Assembly: GCF_001528665.1 (NCBI RefSeq)
Contig: NZ_BBYJ01000028.1
Span: forward strand, 1 to 64,000
Direction of reading: 5' to 3'
From: Microtetraspora malaysiensis
Lineage (GTDB): Bacteria; Actinomycetota; Actinomycetes; Streptosporangiales; Streptosporangiaceae
DNA: 64,000 nucleotides
The notes beneath the pieces were generated by a model that was not told the origin of the DNA, searched no databases, and saw only the letters and a list, made by a program, of their open reading frames with translations. The translations under genes were made by a program, and so were the position numbers. Positions 8,195 through 17,733 of this stretch are shown piece by piece (the stretch's first letter is position 1; each line of letters begins with the position of its first letter).

Positions 8195-8602
8195 ATGGGC
8201 GCGTGGGACCTGGGGCCGTTCGACAACGACGGGGCGCTCGACGCGCTCGGGCATCTGGACGCCGGTGAGGACGTGCCCGGCGGCCTGGCCCAGGTCATGC
8301 GGGAGATCCTCGACGAGGACGAGTACCTCGACGCGCCGGAGCTGTCGGGCGCGGTGGCCGCGGCGTGCCTGGTCGGCGCCCGGTTGATCGGCTCCGAGCC
8401 GGACGTGGTCGCCGCCGGATGGCTTGAGCGGCATCCGTTCGCCGTAACCGACGCGCTGCGCGACCTCGCCCGCGCCACCCTCGACCGCGCGGCCCTCCCC
8501 GACGACAACGAGTTGTACGACCTCTGGGAGGACGCGGACGCGCTGGTGTCGTGGCTGGAGCGGCTCGCGCCGTACCGGGAGGCGCTCGCGGCCGGTTCGT
8601 AG
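8195..8602 (+). CDS. DUF4259 domain protein
   Basis: This is a 135-residue protein of the DUF4259 family, recognised from the N terminus MGAWDLGPFDNDGALDAL and the C-terminal NELYDLWEDAD. Members are small acidic cytoplasmic proteins without a known role. The ATG at 8195 has GGAGGA 7 nt upstream, which settles the start. It is followed after 78 bp by a DUF1697 gene in the same direction, so they may share a transcript. Confidence 0.85.
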   Translation: MGAWDLGPFDNDGALDALGHLDAGEDVPGGLAQVMREILDEDEYLDAPELSGAVAAACLVGARLIGSEPDVVAAGWLERHPFAVTDALRDLARATLDRAALPDDNELYDLWEDADALVSWLERLAPYREALAAGS

Positions 8603-8680
8603 CACGCCTGCCTGTACCTGACATCGGTCGTCAGGTACGCCCGGTAGTGTCGCCCTGACCTCGGAAGAAGGGAACGGGCG

Positions 8681-9208
8681 ATGCGATACGCGGCCCTGCT
8701 GCGCGGCATCAACGTCAACTCGGGCACCGCGATCGCCATGTCCGACCTGCGGGCGGTGGTGGAGCGGCTCGGGCACTCCGAGGTTCGCACGCACCTGCGG
8801 AGCGGCAACGTCGTGTTCACCTCGGCCGACGAGCGGCCCGAGCGGGTCGCGTCGCTCATCGAGCGCGGGATCGCGGAGGACCTCGGCCGCACGATCTCCG
8901 TCATCGTGCGGACCGCCGCGGAACTGCGCCGGGTCGTCGAGGAGAACCCGCTGACAGTGCCGGATCCGGCCAGGTTCGCGGTGATGTTTCTGTCCGGCCC
9001 GCCCGACCGGGCGGCGCTGGAAGGCATCGACCCGGCCGCCTACGCGCCGGAGGAGATGCGGATCGGCGCGCGCGAGCTGTACCTGCACTTCCCCGAGGGC
9101 ATGCGACGCACCCGGCTGCACCCGCTGCTGGAGAAGCGGCTCGACGGGGTGTGCACGACCCGGAACTGGAACACGGTCACCCGGCTGCTGGCCCTCACAG
9201 AGGCGTGA
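8681..9208 (+). CDS. DUF1697 domain protein
   Basis: This is a 175-residue protein of the DUF1697 family, identified by the N-terminal MRYAALLRGINVN, the central HLRSGNVVFTS and the C-terminal TRNWNTVTRLLAL. The family is widespread in actinomycetes and has no assigned reaction. The length is normal. GAAGAAGGG upstream of the ATG serves as ribosome binding site. Confidence 0.9.
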   Translation: MRYAALLRGINVNSGTAIAMSDLRAVVERLGHSEVRTHLRSGNVVFTSADERPERVASLIERGIAEDLGRTISVIVRTAAELRRVVEENPLTVPDPARFAVMFLSGPPDRAALEGIDPAAYAPEEMRIGARELYLHFPEGMRRTRLHPLLEKRLDGVCTTRNWNTVTRLLALTEA

Positions 9209-9485
9209 GCGCCGCACCCCGGCGGTCGGGCGGCGTGCCGCTCACTGCCTTGTGATCCGCAGGCCGGTTCGGGAGATACCACGGGCCGGTCCAGGAGATA
9301 AGCGCCACACCCGGCCGGGCGGGCCCCGCCGGTTCGATCATGCCCCGGCCCGCTCCGCCCTCGCCCTCCGCCTGTTCCGGCGCCGTTTCCAGCCGATTTT
9401 CCGACAAGCGCCCGCACGCTCGGCGAGCGCTTGTTCGGGACCAAATATTTCGACGAACGCGTCAAGCGCCCCTAACGTGCTTGTC
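9209..9485. other. Intergenic region upstream of a MarR gene
   Basis: No gene is supported. The 3' part contains the AT-richer stretch CCAAATATTTCGACGAACG just before the marR start and is the likely promoter and operator region. A weak near-repeat (GGCCGGTTCGGGAGATAC and GGGCCGGTCCAGGAGATAAG) occurs near 9260-9302. Confidence 0.4.
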
Positions 9486-9989
9486 ATGACCGGACACCAC
9501 ACTCTGCGCCAAACCGAGGACGCCATCGGCGAACGGCTCGGTGGACTCAATGTCGACTTCGAGGCGATGTGGGCGGTGTCGAACATCTATCGGGCTTCAT
9601 CCGCGATCCGCAACCACCTGGAGCAGACCGTGCTCCGCGACACCGGGCTCACCTGGACCGGGTTCGTGGTCATGTGGGTGGTGTGGCTCTGGGGCGAGAG
9701 CGAGACCCGGCACGTCGCGGCGGAGGCGGGCATCTCCAAGAGCACGCTCACCGGCGTCCTGAAGACCCTGGAGTCCTACCGGCACATACGGCGCTTCCCC
9801 CACCCGACGGACCGGCGCCGCGTGATGCTGGAGCTGACCGCGTCCGGGGAGCGTCTGATGCGCTCGCTGTTCCCCGACTTCAACCGCCAGGAGGCCTTCG
9901 TGGTCAAGGAACTGGACAGCGAGCAGCGCCGCGGGCTGGCCGACTCGCTCAGGAAGGTCGTCCAGCATCTGGAGACCATTGAGCGGTGA
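9486..9989 (+). CDS. MarR-family transcriptional regulator
   Basis: This is a 167-residue winged-helix protein of the MarR family. It contains the recognition part RHVAAEAGISKSTLTGVLKTLES and the wing RRFPHPTDRRRVMLELTASGERL with the conserved D-x-R-x-x-x-L pattern. N- and C-terminal helices form the dimerisation region. The ATG at 9486 was chosen because homology begins there; reading further upstream gives low-quality sequence. No clear Shine-Dalgarno is present, so the mRNA may be leaderless. No divergent target gene adjoins it, so its regulon is unknown. Confidence 0.8.
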   Translation: MTGHHTLRQTEDAIGERLGGLNVDFEAMWAVSNIYRASSAIRNHLEQTVLRDTGLTWTGFVVMWVVWLWGESETRHVAAEAGISKSTLTGVLKTLESYRHIRRFPHPTDRRRVMLELTASGERLMRSLFPDFNRQEAFVVKELDSEQRRGLADSLRKVVQHLETIER

Positions 9990-10079
9990 CCTGTGGCGCC
10001 CTCGCCGCGGGAGCGTCCACTGAGCGGTGGCCGTGGCGATCCCCTCCCCCGCCCGGGGGGGGTGGTCGCGGCGGGGCGG

Positions 10080-12200
10080 TCAGATGAATGAGGCGACCAG
10101 GGTGGCGAACTCCTCGGGGGTGGCGATCCGCACGCCGAGCGTCGCGGCCTTGTCCCGCTTGGAGCCGGCCTTCTCGCCGGCCACGAGCAGGGAGGTGCGG
10201 GCCGAGACGCTGGAGGACGCCCGGCCTCCGGCGCGTTCGATCAGCTCGTTCATCTCGGTGCGGGACAGCGCCCCCAGCGGACCGCTCATCGCGCCGGTCA
10301 CGACGACGGCCATCCCCGCCAGCGGCAGATCCACGGTGGGCCCGGCAGTCGCCTCCGGGGAGTCGGCGGCCGCCGCCCCCGATCCGGCGGTGTCGGATCC
10401 GGCGGCGCGGGGGACGGCGACGCCCGGCTCGGTCATCGTCACCCCCGCCGCCACCAGCCGGTCGATCAGCGGCTCCAGCTCGGTGAGCTCCTCCACCAGG
10501 GCCGCCGCCTTCTCCGGCCCGATGCCGTCCACGGCTTGCAGCGCCTCGGCGTCGGCGGCGCGGATCGCGTCCATCGAGCCGAAGTGGCGGGCGATCCGCC
10601 GGGACATCGATCGGCCGGTGCCCCGCACGCCCAGCGCGCAGAACACCTTGTTGAGCGGCTTCTCCTTGGCCCGCTCGATCGCGGCCAACAGGTTGTCGGT
10701 GCTGGTCTCACCCATCCGGTCCAGGCCGAGGATCTGCTCGCGGGCGAGCGTGAACAGGTCGGCGAAGTCGGCGATCAGCCCCGCGTCGACCAACTGCACG
10801 ATGCGGCTCTCCCCCAGGCCCTCGATGTCGAGCTGGTCGCGGCCCACCGCGTAGCTCACCGAGGCGACCGCGTGGCAGGCCCGGCCCCGGGCGCACCGCC
10901 AGCGCTGCTGCGACGCGTCGATCTCGCCGCCGCACCTCGGGCAGACGTCCGGGAAGACGATCGGCTGCTCGGCCCCGGTCCGCAGGTGCGCCACCGGCGC
11001 CTCCACCCTCGGGATCACGTCGCCCGCCTTGTAGACGGTCACGTGGTCGCCGAGCATCAGGCCGCGCCGGGTGATGTCCGCCGGGTTGTGCAGCGTGGCG
11101 TAGGTGACCACGCTGCCGTCCAGCAGCACCGGCTCCAGCACGGCGCGCGGCGCGATGATGCCGGTGCGCCCGACGTTCCACTCCACGTCCACCAGCTTGG
11201 TGATCTTCTCGACGGCGGGCAGCTTGTACGCGATCGCCCACCGGGGCGCGCGGGAGCTGAACCCGGCCTGCTCCTGGTCGGCGGCGAGATCCGCCTTGAC
11301 GACGATGCCGTCGATGCCGAACGGCAGCCCGGCGCGCGCCGCGGCGATCTCCTCGACGCGGGCCTGGACCTGCTCGACAGCGGTCACGGCGACAACGCCG
11401 ACCGGGGTCGCGCCGGTGGTTCGCACGCCGAGGCGGGCGACCAGCTCCATGATCTCGCTGTGCGGCAGCTCGCGCAGCCGCCCGGCCAGCTCGCCCGCGT
11501 CGTCGGGCGGCAGCGGCAGCGCGCCGTATCCGAAGAACGTCATCTCACAGCGGTACGGCCGGTCCTTCGCCCGCAGCGTCCCGGCGGCGGCGCTGCGCGG
11601 GTTGGCGAACGTGGTGCCGTCGTGGGCGGTGCGTTTGGCGCACGCCTCCTCGAACTGCGCGGCGGTCATCAGCACCTCGCCGCGGATCTCCACCGTCACC
11701 GGCTCCGACAGCGCCTCGGGCAGGCCGTGGACGGTGCCGATCGCGTGCGACACGTCCTCACCGGCCACGCCGTCGCCGCGGGTCACGAGCTGGACCAGCC
11801 GGCCGCCGCGGTAGCGGGCCGACACCGCGAGCCCGTCGAGTTTCGGCTCGACGCTCCACCGCTCGACCGGACGGCCGAGCCGCCGCTCCAGCCCGGCCGC
11901 CCACCCGGCCAGCTCCTCGGCGGAGAACACGTTGTCCAGACTCAGCATCGGCACGGTGTGCGGCACGTCGCCGGTCACCGCCCCGCCCGCCACCTTTCCG
12001 GTGGGCGAGCCCGGCAGCACCTGGTCGGGGTGCGCCGCCTCGTACGCCTCGATGCCGCGCACCAGGCGGTCGTAGGCGTCGTCGTCGAGGGCGGAGTCGC
12101 CCGCGCCGTAGTAAGCGGCGGCGGCGTCGACCGCCGCCCGCACGGCCTCGGCGTATTCCGCCTGGTCGGCGAGGAGCGTGGCGTGGAGCGCGTCTGTCAT
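10080..12200 (-). CDS. ligA: NAD-dependent DNA ligase (LigA)
   Basis: This is a 706-residue NAD+-dependent DNA ligase that seals nicks through an adenylated lysine. Domains in order: Ia domain ([20 protein letters not shown]), adenylation domain with active-site KLDG ([14 protein letters not shown]) and [13 protein letters not shown] fold, four-Cys zinc finger (CPRCGG then CARGRACHA), helix-hairpin-helix repeats ([14 protein letters not shown]) and a C-terminal BRCT domain ([21 protein letters not shown]). The ATG at 12200 is taken; a GTG lies 6 nt upstream. The Ia domain departs from the usual actinomycete LigA pattern, so this could be a second, accessory LigA rather than the essential one. 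Confidence 0.9.
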   Translation of the reverse strand: MTDALHATLLADQAEYAEAVRAAVDAAAAYYGAGDSALDDDAYDRLVRGIEAYEAAHPDQVLPGSPTGKVAGGAVTGDVPHTVPMLSLDNVFSAEELAGWAAGLERRLGRPVERWSVEPKLDGLAVSARYRGGRLVQLVTRGDGVAGEDVSHAIGTVHGLPEALSEPVTVEIRGEVLMTAAQFEEACAKRTAHDGTTFANPRSAAAGTLRAKDRPYRCEMTFFGYGALPLPPDDAGELAGRLRELPHSEIMELVARLGVRTTGATPVGVVAVTAVEQVQARVEEIAAARAGLPFGIDGIVVKADLAADQEQAGFSSRAPRWAIAYKLPAVEKITKLVDVEWNVGRTGIIAPRAVLEPVLLDGSVVTYATLHNPADITRRGLMLGDHVTVYKAGDVIPRVEAPVAHLRTGAEQPIVFPDVCPRCGGEIDASQQRWRCARGRACHAVASVSYAVGRDQLDIEGLGESRIVQLVDAGLIADFADLFTLAREQILGLDRMGETSTDNLLAAIERAKEKPLNKVFCALGVRGTGRSMSRRIARHFGSMDAIRAADAEALQAVDGIGPEKAAALVEELTELEPLIDRLVAAGVTMTEPGVAVPRAAGSDTAGSGAAAADSPEATAGPTVDLPLAGMAVVVTGAMSGPLGALSRTEMNELIERAGGRASSSVSARTSLLVAGEKAGSKRDKAATLGVRIATPEEFATLVASFI

Positions 12201-12352
12201 GGACACATAGTGCCGGGTCCCACCGACAATCCCGGACGGTCGCCTGTGCGAGCGGTCCCGGCGCCGTCGGAAGAGACGCGGGTAGGGAAGAGGGGGCCGG
12301 GAGAAGGGCCGAGACGGTGATCATGCGGCCTCAGTGCTTCCTCAGTGCCGAC

Positions 12353-13693
12353 TCAGTCGTCGGCCACGTCCTCGGGGGTGGCGCGGGCGAGCCCGGCCAG
12401 CACGTCCAGTGCGTACGACAGGGTCTCCACGGGCGGGGAGGCGAGGCCGAGCCGCACCGCGCTGGGCGCGCCGCGCGGCCCGACGACGAACGACGCGGCG
12501 GGCGTGACCGCGATCCCCCTGCGGGCCGCGGCGGCGACGAACGTCTCGGCCCGCCACTGCTCCGGCAGCTCCCACCAGCAGTAATAGGCGCGCGGGTCGG
12601 CCCGTACGGTGAACTCGGCGAGCCGCTCCGCGGCGATCCGCTGGCGCGCGGCGGCGTCGGCCCGTTTCGCTTCGGCGACGGCGGCCAGGGTGCCGTCGGC
12701 GGCCCACCGGGCGGCGGCGTCGAGGGCGAACCGGGGGGCGGTCCACGCCCCGGAGCGCAGGGCGGCGGAGAGCCGGTCGGCGAGTCCCGGGGGCGGCACG
12801 GCGAACCCCACGGTCAGGCCGGGGGCCACCCGCTTCGACAGGCTGTCGATCATGATCGCGTGCTCCGGGGCGAACGCGGCGAGCGGCGGCGGCGCGGCGT
12901 CGTCCAGGAACCTCCAGACCGCGTCCTCGACGGCGCACAGCCCCAGCTCGCGCAGCGTCCGGGCGATCGCGGCGCGCCGCCCCTCCGGCATGGTGATGCC
13001 GAGCGGGTTGTGCAGGGTCGGCTGCAGGTAGACCGCGCGCAGCGGGGTGGCACGGTGCGCGGCGGCGAGCGCGTCCGGGCACAGCCCCTCGGCGTCCATC
13101 GCGAGGGGGACGGTCGTCACACCGAGCCGGTGCGCGACGGCCTTCACCACGGGATAGCTGACGGCCTCCACCCCGAGCCGCTCCCCCGGCGGCACCAGGG
13201 CGGCGACCGCGGCGGCGATGGCCTGCCGCCCGTTGCCCGCGAACAGCACGCGTGCCGGGTCGGGGCGCCAGCCGTCCGCTTCGAGCAGCCGGGCCGCGGC
13301 CTGCCGCGCCTCCGGGGTGCCGGCCGCGCCCGCCGGGCGCAAAGCGGCGCCGAGCACGTCGGGACGCAGCAGCGGGGCGAGCCCCCGGGCGAGCAGGGCG
13401 GGCTGCCCCGGGGCCACGGGATAGTTCAGTTCGAGGTCGATCCCGGCGGTGGAGGGCTCGGCGAGCGCGGGCGTGGGCGGCGGCTGCGCGGCGCGGACGA
13501 AGGTGCCGCGCCCGACCTCGCCGACGACGAGGCCGCGCCGGGCCAGCTCGCGGTAGACGCGGCTGGCGGTCGAGTCGGCGACGCCGCGCCCCCGGGCGAA
13601 GGCGCGCTGCGTCGGGAGCCGGTCTCCCGGCCGCAGACGGCCCGAGGCGATCTCAGCCGCGACCTCGTCGGCGACCGAGCGGTAGTCCTCCAT
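12353..13693 (-). CDS. MocR/PdxR-type regulator (GntR HTH plus aminotransferase fold)
   Basis: This 446-residue protein fuses an N-terminal GntR winged helix (about residues 1-70: LRPGDRLPTQRAFARGRGVADSTASRVYRELARR, with GRGTFV) to a fold-type I PLP aminotransferase domain. The PLP-binding lysine is in MIDSLSKRVAPGL. MocR proteins sense PLP or an amino-acid adduct and regulate vitamin B6, GABA, ectoine or other genes; none of those targets is adjacent. Lengths of both parts are normal, so it appears intact. Confidence 0.88.
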   Translation of the reverse strand: MEDYRSVADEVAAEIASGRLRPGDRLPTQRAFARGRGVADSTASRVYRELARRGLVVGEVGRGTFVRAAQPPPTPALAEPSTAGIDLELNYPVAPGQPALLARGLAPLLRPDVLGAALRPAGAAGTPEARQAAARLLEADGWRPDPARVLFAGNGRQAIAAAVAALVPPGERLGVEAVSYPVVKAVAHRLGVTTVPLAMDAEGLCPDALAAAHRATPLRAVYLQPTLHNPLGITMPEGRRAAIARTLRELGLCAVEDAVWRFLDDAAPPPLAAFAPEHAIMIDSLSKRVAPGLTVGFAVPPPGLADRLSAALRSGAWTAPRFALDAAARWAADGTLAAVAEAKRADAAARQRIAAERLAEFTVRADPRAYYCWWELPEQWRAETFVAAAARRGIAVTPAASFVVGPRGAPSAVRLGLASPPVETLSYALDVLAGLARATPEDVADD

Positions 13694-13767
13694 GACACCT
13701 CACCGCATTCGGGAGATTGCACCGAGGACCAATGTATCCGGCGTCGCACGGCCCAAGATCGTCGCGG

Positions 13768-14181
13768 TCAGAGGGCCCCGAGGTACGTCCAGGCGCCCGC
13801 GTCGCGGACGAAGCGGCTGTTCTCCTCCATCGCCCCCGGCGTCCCGCGGTCCTCGTAGTGGGCCCGGAACCGCACGGTGCCCTCGGTGTGGAAGGCGCTG
13901 CCGCCGGTGCCGCCCAGGATCTCCAGCCGCACCCACCGCGGCCCTTCGGCGAGGTCGAGCCGTGCGGGACGGGTGGACGGGTGCCAGGTGCGCAGCAGGT
14001 AGCCCGCGTCCCCGACGCTGAACGCGCTGAACCGCGACCGCATCAGCGCCTCCGCGGTGGTCGCGGCGGCCTCCCCACGGTGCAGCCGCCCGCAGCAGTC
14101 GCGGTACGGCAGGCCCGTGCCGCAGGGGCACGAGGAGGCGGGATCGGGGCGGAGCGTGGGGCGGGCGCGGCGTTGGGACAT
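13768..14181 (-). CDS. YchJ-family SEC-C protein (UPF0225)
   Basis: This is a 137-residue protein of the YchJ/UPF0225 family. An N-terminal SEC-C-like zinc motif (CPCGTGLPYRDCCGRLH) is followed by the NTF2-like YchJ core (AEALMRSRFSAFSVGDAGYLLRTWHPSTRP). The role is unknown; zinc binding through the Cys residues is expected. The ATG at 14181 starts directly before the conserved part; longer readings upstream are antisense to the neighbouring divergent regulator. Confidence 0.85.
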   Translation of the reverse strand: MSQRRARPTLRPDPASSCPCGTGLPYRDCCGRLHRGEAAATTAEALMRSRFSAFSVGDAGYLLRTWHPSTRPARLDLAEGPRWVRLEILGGTGGSAFHTEGTVRFRAHYEDRGTPGAMEENSRFVRDAGAWTYLGAL

Positions 14182-14336
14182 CCCCACATTCTGCCCGGCG
14201 CGTCCCGGTGGCACGGCCGGGCGCCCCCACCCCCCGACATCCCGCCGGCGTCCGTACGGCGCGGCGGGCGAAACCAGAACGGCCGAGGTCGCCGTGCCGT
14301 GTTTCCGTCGGGGCGCAAACCGGGGCAAGATGAGGC

Positions 14337-15197
14337 ATGGTCCCGCTTCACAGCCAGGCGTCCCCGGACGTCCCCCGCATGTGGGGGCAGGAGCTGCGCT
14401 CACTGCGCGAGGCCACCGGCGCCCCGATCGCGTTCGGCGGCCCCGTCACGGACGGCGGGCTGCGTCTCCAGCACTTCGACGGCACCCGTACCGGCCTGCT
14501 GTCCGGGCTCGCCATCTCCCTCGGCGCCGGCGTCGGGGGCCGGGCGCTGGGCGAGCGCCAGGTGGTCGGCGTGGACGACTACCGGACGGCCCACGACATC
14601 TCCCATGACTACGACGTCCCGGTGCTCACCGAGGGGATCCGCGCCACCGTCGCGGCGCCCGTGGTCGTGGGCGCCGCGGTCCGCGGCGTGATCTACGCCG
14701 CCCTACGGGAGAGCCCGGGACTGGGCGACCGGCTCAAGACCGCGACCTCGGCGGCGGCCCGCGCGCTGGCGCGGAAGCTGGCCGTCGAGGACGAGATCGA
14801 CCGGCGGGTGGCCGCCCGCCTCGCGACCGTCGAGCGAACGCGGGCCAGGGCCCTCGAACGGCTGCGCAAGGTCCACTCCGGCCTGCACGCGCTGCACCGG
14901 AGCACGTCCGACGAGGCGCTTCGCGAGCGGATCGCCGCGCTCCTCGACGAGGCGTCCGGCCCGCCCTCGCCGGCCCCGTCCGGTCAGGCGTCCGGCGAGG
15001 TCCCCGTGCTCAGCGCCCGCGAGCTGGCCGTCCTGTCGCTGGTCGCGACCGGCCGCACGTACGCGAGCGTGGCGGCCGATCTCGGCATCTCCCCCATGAC
15101 GGTCAAGAGCTACATGCGCGACATCCTCCTCCGGCTGGACGCGCACACCCGGCACGAGGCCGTCGTCGTCGCGCGCCGCCACGGCCTCATCCCCTGA
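14337..15197 (+). CDS. LuxR-family regulator with N-terminal GAF-like domain
   Basis: This is a 286-residue transcriptional regulator. The N-terminal 150 residues resemble a GAF sensory fold (GLLSGLAISLGAGVGGRALG, later GIRATVAAPVVVGAAVRGVIYAAL), a helical linker follows (ERTRARALERLRKVHSGLHAL), and the C terminus is a LuxR helix-turn-helix (LSARELAVLSLVATGRTYASVAADLGISPMTVKSYMRDILLRL). This architecture is typical of regulators adjacent to acyl-CoA or adenylate-forming genes in actinomycetes. An acyl-CoA synthetase gene follows 213 bp downstream on the same strand and is the likely target. Confidence 0.85.
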   Translation: MVPLHSQASPDVPRMWGQELRSLREATGAPIAFGGPVTDGGLRLQHFDGTRTGLLSGLAISLGAGVGGRALGERQVVGVDDYRTAHDISHDYDVPVLTEGIRATVAAPVVVGAAVRGVIYAALRESPGLGDRLKTATSAAARALARKLAVEDEIDRRVAARLATVERTRARALERLRKVHSGLHALHRSTSDEALRERIAALLDEASGPPSPAPSGQASGEVPVLSARELAVLSLVATGRTYASVAADLGISPMTVKSYMRDILLRLDAHTRHEAVVVARRHGLIP

Positions 15198-15250
15198 AGC
15201 CCCGTGAAGCCCCCGAAGCCCCCGAAGCCCCCGAAGCCCCCGAAGCCCGA
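15196..15250. repeat. Tandem 9-bp repeat
   Basis: Directly after the luxR stop, a 9-nt unit CCCGAAGCC is repeated about five times with minor variation, followed by looser copies down to about 15300. No coding or structural role is evident; it could vary in copy number. Confidence 0.7.
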
Positions 15251-15410
15251 TGGAATCTTCCCCGAAGCCCGCTGGAGTCTGTTGAAGTCCCCTGCAACCC
15301 GCTGAGATCCGCCGACATCCCCCGGCCCCGTCCGCGTACCCCCCATCGGGGGGTGCCACGACGGCGTGACGACGGTCACGATGTGCGGCGGACGACCAAG
15401 GAGGCCCGCG

Positions 15411-17111
15411 ATGTCACCCGACCCCACCTCTGCCCTGCGAGCCGCGCGAGACCGGCTGCTCGACCTGCGGACGGCCTACGACGACGCCGTCGCGGCGTTC
15501 TCGTGGCCCGACGTGGGCGACACCTTCAACTGGGCGCACGACTGGTTCGAGACCTGGGCCCGCGACGACGAGCGCCCCGGCCTGGTGATCGTCGAGGAGG
15601 ACGGCAGCCGGGCCGCCTACTCCTTCGCCGAGCTGTGCCGCCGCTCCGACCAGGTGGCCCGCCTCCTCAAGGCGGGCGGGGTGGGCCGCGGTGACAGCGT
15701 CGTCGTCATGCTCGGCAACCAGGTCGAGCTGTGGGTGGCGATGCTCGCGATCATCAAGCTCGGCGCCGTGATCATGCCGACGACCACCGCGGTCGGCCCC
15801 GCCGAGCTGACCGACCGGGTCGAGCGCGGCGACGCGAAGGCGGTCGTCTGCAACGCCGCGGACGCGCCGAAGTTCGCGACCGTCCCTGGGGCGTACCTGA
15901 AGGTCGTCGTCGGAGGGGCGGTGGACGGCTGGCGCGAGTTCGCCGGGGCGGACGAGCTGGAGGCCGCGCCGCTGCCGCATCCGGGGAACGCCAGCGGCGA
16001 CCGGCTGCTGCTCTACTTCACCTCGGGCACGACCAGCAGGCCCAAGCTGGTCGAGCACACCCACGTGACCTATCCGGTGGGCCACCTGTCGACGATGTAC
16101 TGGCTGGGGCTGCGGCCCGGGGACGTCCACCTCAACATCTCCTCACCGGGGTGGGCCAAGCACGCGTGGTCGAACTTCTTCGCCCCGTGGCTCGCCGAGG
16201 CCACCGTGTTCGTCTACAACTACTCGCGCTTCGACCCGGCGCGGCTGCTCGCGCAGTTGCGGGCGGAGAACGTGACCACGTTCTGCGCCCCTCCCACGGT
16301 GTGGCGGATGCTGATCAACGCCGACCTGTCCGAGCGTCCGACGACGCTGCGTGAGGCGGTCGGCGCGGGAGAGCCGTTGAACCCCGAGGTCATCACCCAG
16401 GTCGAGAAGAGGTGGGGGCTGACGATCCGCGACGGGTTCGGGCAGACCGAGACCACCGCGTCCGTCGGCAACACGCCGGGGCAGCGCCTCAAGCCGGGGT
16501 CCATGGGCCGCCCGCTGCCGGGCGTGCCGGTCGTGCTGGTCGACACGGTGACCGGCGCGGTGCTCCCCGGCGAGGCCGAGGGTGAGCTCTGCCTCGACCT
16601 GTCCCGGGCCCCGCTGACCCTGATGACCGGGTACCAGGGGGACGAGGCGCGCAACACCGAGGCGATGGCGGACGGCTACTACCACACCGGCGACGTCGCC
16701 GGCCGGGACGCCGACGGCTACATCACGTTCATCGGGCGGACCGACGACGTCTTCAAGGCCTCGGACTACAAGGTCAGCCCGTTCGAGCTGGAGAGCGTGC
16801 TCATCGAGCACCCGGCCGTGGCCGAGGCGGCCGTGGTCCCCGCGCCGGACCCGGTCCGGCTGGCGGTGCCCAAGGCGTACGTGGCCCTGGCCCCGGGCCA
16901 TGTGGCCGACGAGGAGACGGCCCGGTCGATCCTCGCCTACGCCAGGAAGAATTTGCCGCCCTACCTCCGGGTCCGGCGCCTGGAGTTCTACGACCTGCCG
17001 AAGACGATCTCCGGCAAGATCCGCCGGGTCGAGCTGCGGCAGCGCGAGGAGCGGCACGCGCAGGACCGGCCGGCCACCGAGTGGCGCGACGACCAGTTCG
17101 ACCTGTCCTGA
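15411..17111 (+). CDS. Acyl-CoA synthetase (AMP-forming), acetyl/medium-chain type
   Basis: This 566-residue adenylate-forming enzyme activates a carboxylic acid through an acyl-AMP to an acyl-CoA. The AMP-binding P-loop is LLYFTSGTTSRPKLVEHTH, the A5 core is RDGFGQTETT, A7 is GYYHTGDVAGRDADGYITFIGRTDDVFK and the catalytic lysine A10 is in LPKTISGKIRRVELR. The overall pattern is nearest to ACSM-like medium-chain and propionyl/butyryl ligases, but the substrate is uncertain. The ATG at 15411 follows AAGGAGG, which selects it over the ATG at 15366. An upstream LuxR regulator on the same strand is likely linked. Confidence 0.9.
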   Translation: MSPDPTSALRAARDRLLDLRTAYDDAVAAFSWPDVGDTFNWAHDWFETWARDDERPGLVIVEEDGSRAAYSFAELCRRSDQVARLLKAGGVGRGDSVVVMLGNQVELWVAMLAIIKLGAVIMPTTTAVGPAELTDRVERGDAKAVVCNAADAPKFATVPGAYLKVVVGGAVDGWREFAGADELEAAPLPHPGNASGDRLLLYFTSGTTSRPKLVEHTHVTYPVGHLSTMYWLGLRPGDVHLNISSPGWAKHAWSNFFAPWLAEATVFVYNYSRFDPARLLAQLRAENVTTFCAPPTVWRMLINADLSERPTTLREAVGAGEPLNPEVITQVEKRWGLTIRDGFGQTETTASVGNTPGQRLKPGSMGRPLPGVPVVLVDTVTGAVLPGEAEGELCLDLSRAPLTLMTGYQGDEARNTEAMADGYYHTGDVAGRDADGYITFIGRTDDVFKASDYKVSPFELESVLIEHPAVAEAAVVPAPDPVRLAVPKAYVALAPGHVADEETARSILAYARKNLPPYLRVRRLEFYDLPKTISGKIRRVELRQREERHAQDRPATEWRDDQFDLS

Positions 17112-17151
17112 GCCCGCCGGGGCTCGCCTGATCCCCGCCGCCCGGCGTGGA

Positions 17152-17586
17152 TCAGGCGGCCTGGTCGGGTTCGAGGTGGAAACCGAGCTGGCAGTACAGC
17201 TCCAGCTGGTCGTAGTAGTCCCGGTCGGTGATGATCCGGCCGTTCTCGGTCGCGCACGCGCAGGCGCCGCGGAGCACGACGCGGCGGCCGGTCCCCGCGG
17301 ACTCGACGCCGTCCGGCAGGAGGAAGGGCCCCGTGTGGGTGCCGACGAGCGTGTATTCCGTGACCGCGGGATCGTCGCATTCGACCTTGTACCACGCCGC
17401 GATGTGCAGGTCCGGGAAGGCCTTGAAGAGGTGCTCGAACTGCCAGGCGATCTGCTCGTGCCCTTCGGCGACGCCGGCCGGGGTCACGTAGACGGCGTCC
17501 GGGCTGTAGCAGGCGAGCACCCTGTCCAGGTCGTGGGCGTTCATCGCGTCGAAGAGCGCGTCCTTGAGCTCTCGAGCAGTGGGCAT
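17152..17586 (-). CDS. SnoaL-like polyketide-cyclase-fold protein
   Basis: This is a 144-residue NTF2-fold protein. Characteristic parts are FDAMNAHDLDRVLACYSPDAVYVTPAG, GHEQIAWQFEHLFKAFPDLHI, and the C-terminal GRIITDRDYYDQLELYCQLGF. The ATG at 17586 has GGAGG 8 nt upstream and is preferred over an ATG at 17592. Members act as ester cyclases, dehydratases or binding proteins; no substrate can be given. It follows the S9 peptidase gene on the same strand after a stretch that looks like the broken start of another gene. Confidence 0.8.
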   Translation of the reverse strand: MPTARELKDALFDAMNAHDLDRVLACYSPDAVYVTPAGVAEGHEQIAWQFEHLFKAFPDLHIAAWYKVECDDPAVTEYTLVGTHTGPFLLPDGVESAGTGRRVVLRGACACATENGRIITDRDYYDQLELYCQLGFHLEPDQAA

Positions 17587-17636
17587 GGCCATCGCCTCCA
17601 CTTCCCAAGCTACCGCCTGGCGCTCCAGCCCCTCGG

Positions 17637-17733
17637 ACGGCGACGGCGATCGCGGCTCCGGTGATCCCGTGCTCCCGGGCCAGTTCGTCCAGGCGGGCAC
17701 GCAGAGCGTCCGGGTCGAGGGGTCGATGGTCAC
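17637..17733 (-). pseudogene. Remnant of a serine-hydrolase (beta-lactamase-fold) gene start
   Basis: A GTG at 17733 overlaps the stop of the upstream peptidase gene (GTGA). Shortly after, a shifted frame reads LDPDALRARLDELAREHGI and then TGAAIAVAV, the N-terminal pattern of beta-lactamase-family serine hydrolases. The SxxK region is absent and the sequence runs straight into the ribosome binding site of the SnoaL-like gene. It looks like a deletion that removed the rest of a third operon gene. Confidence 0.45.

Noticed and set aside
15196..15250. Short tandem repeats that might suggest a CRISPR array
   Set aside because: The unit is 9 bp with no spacers between copies and no cas genes nearby.
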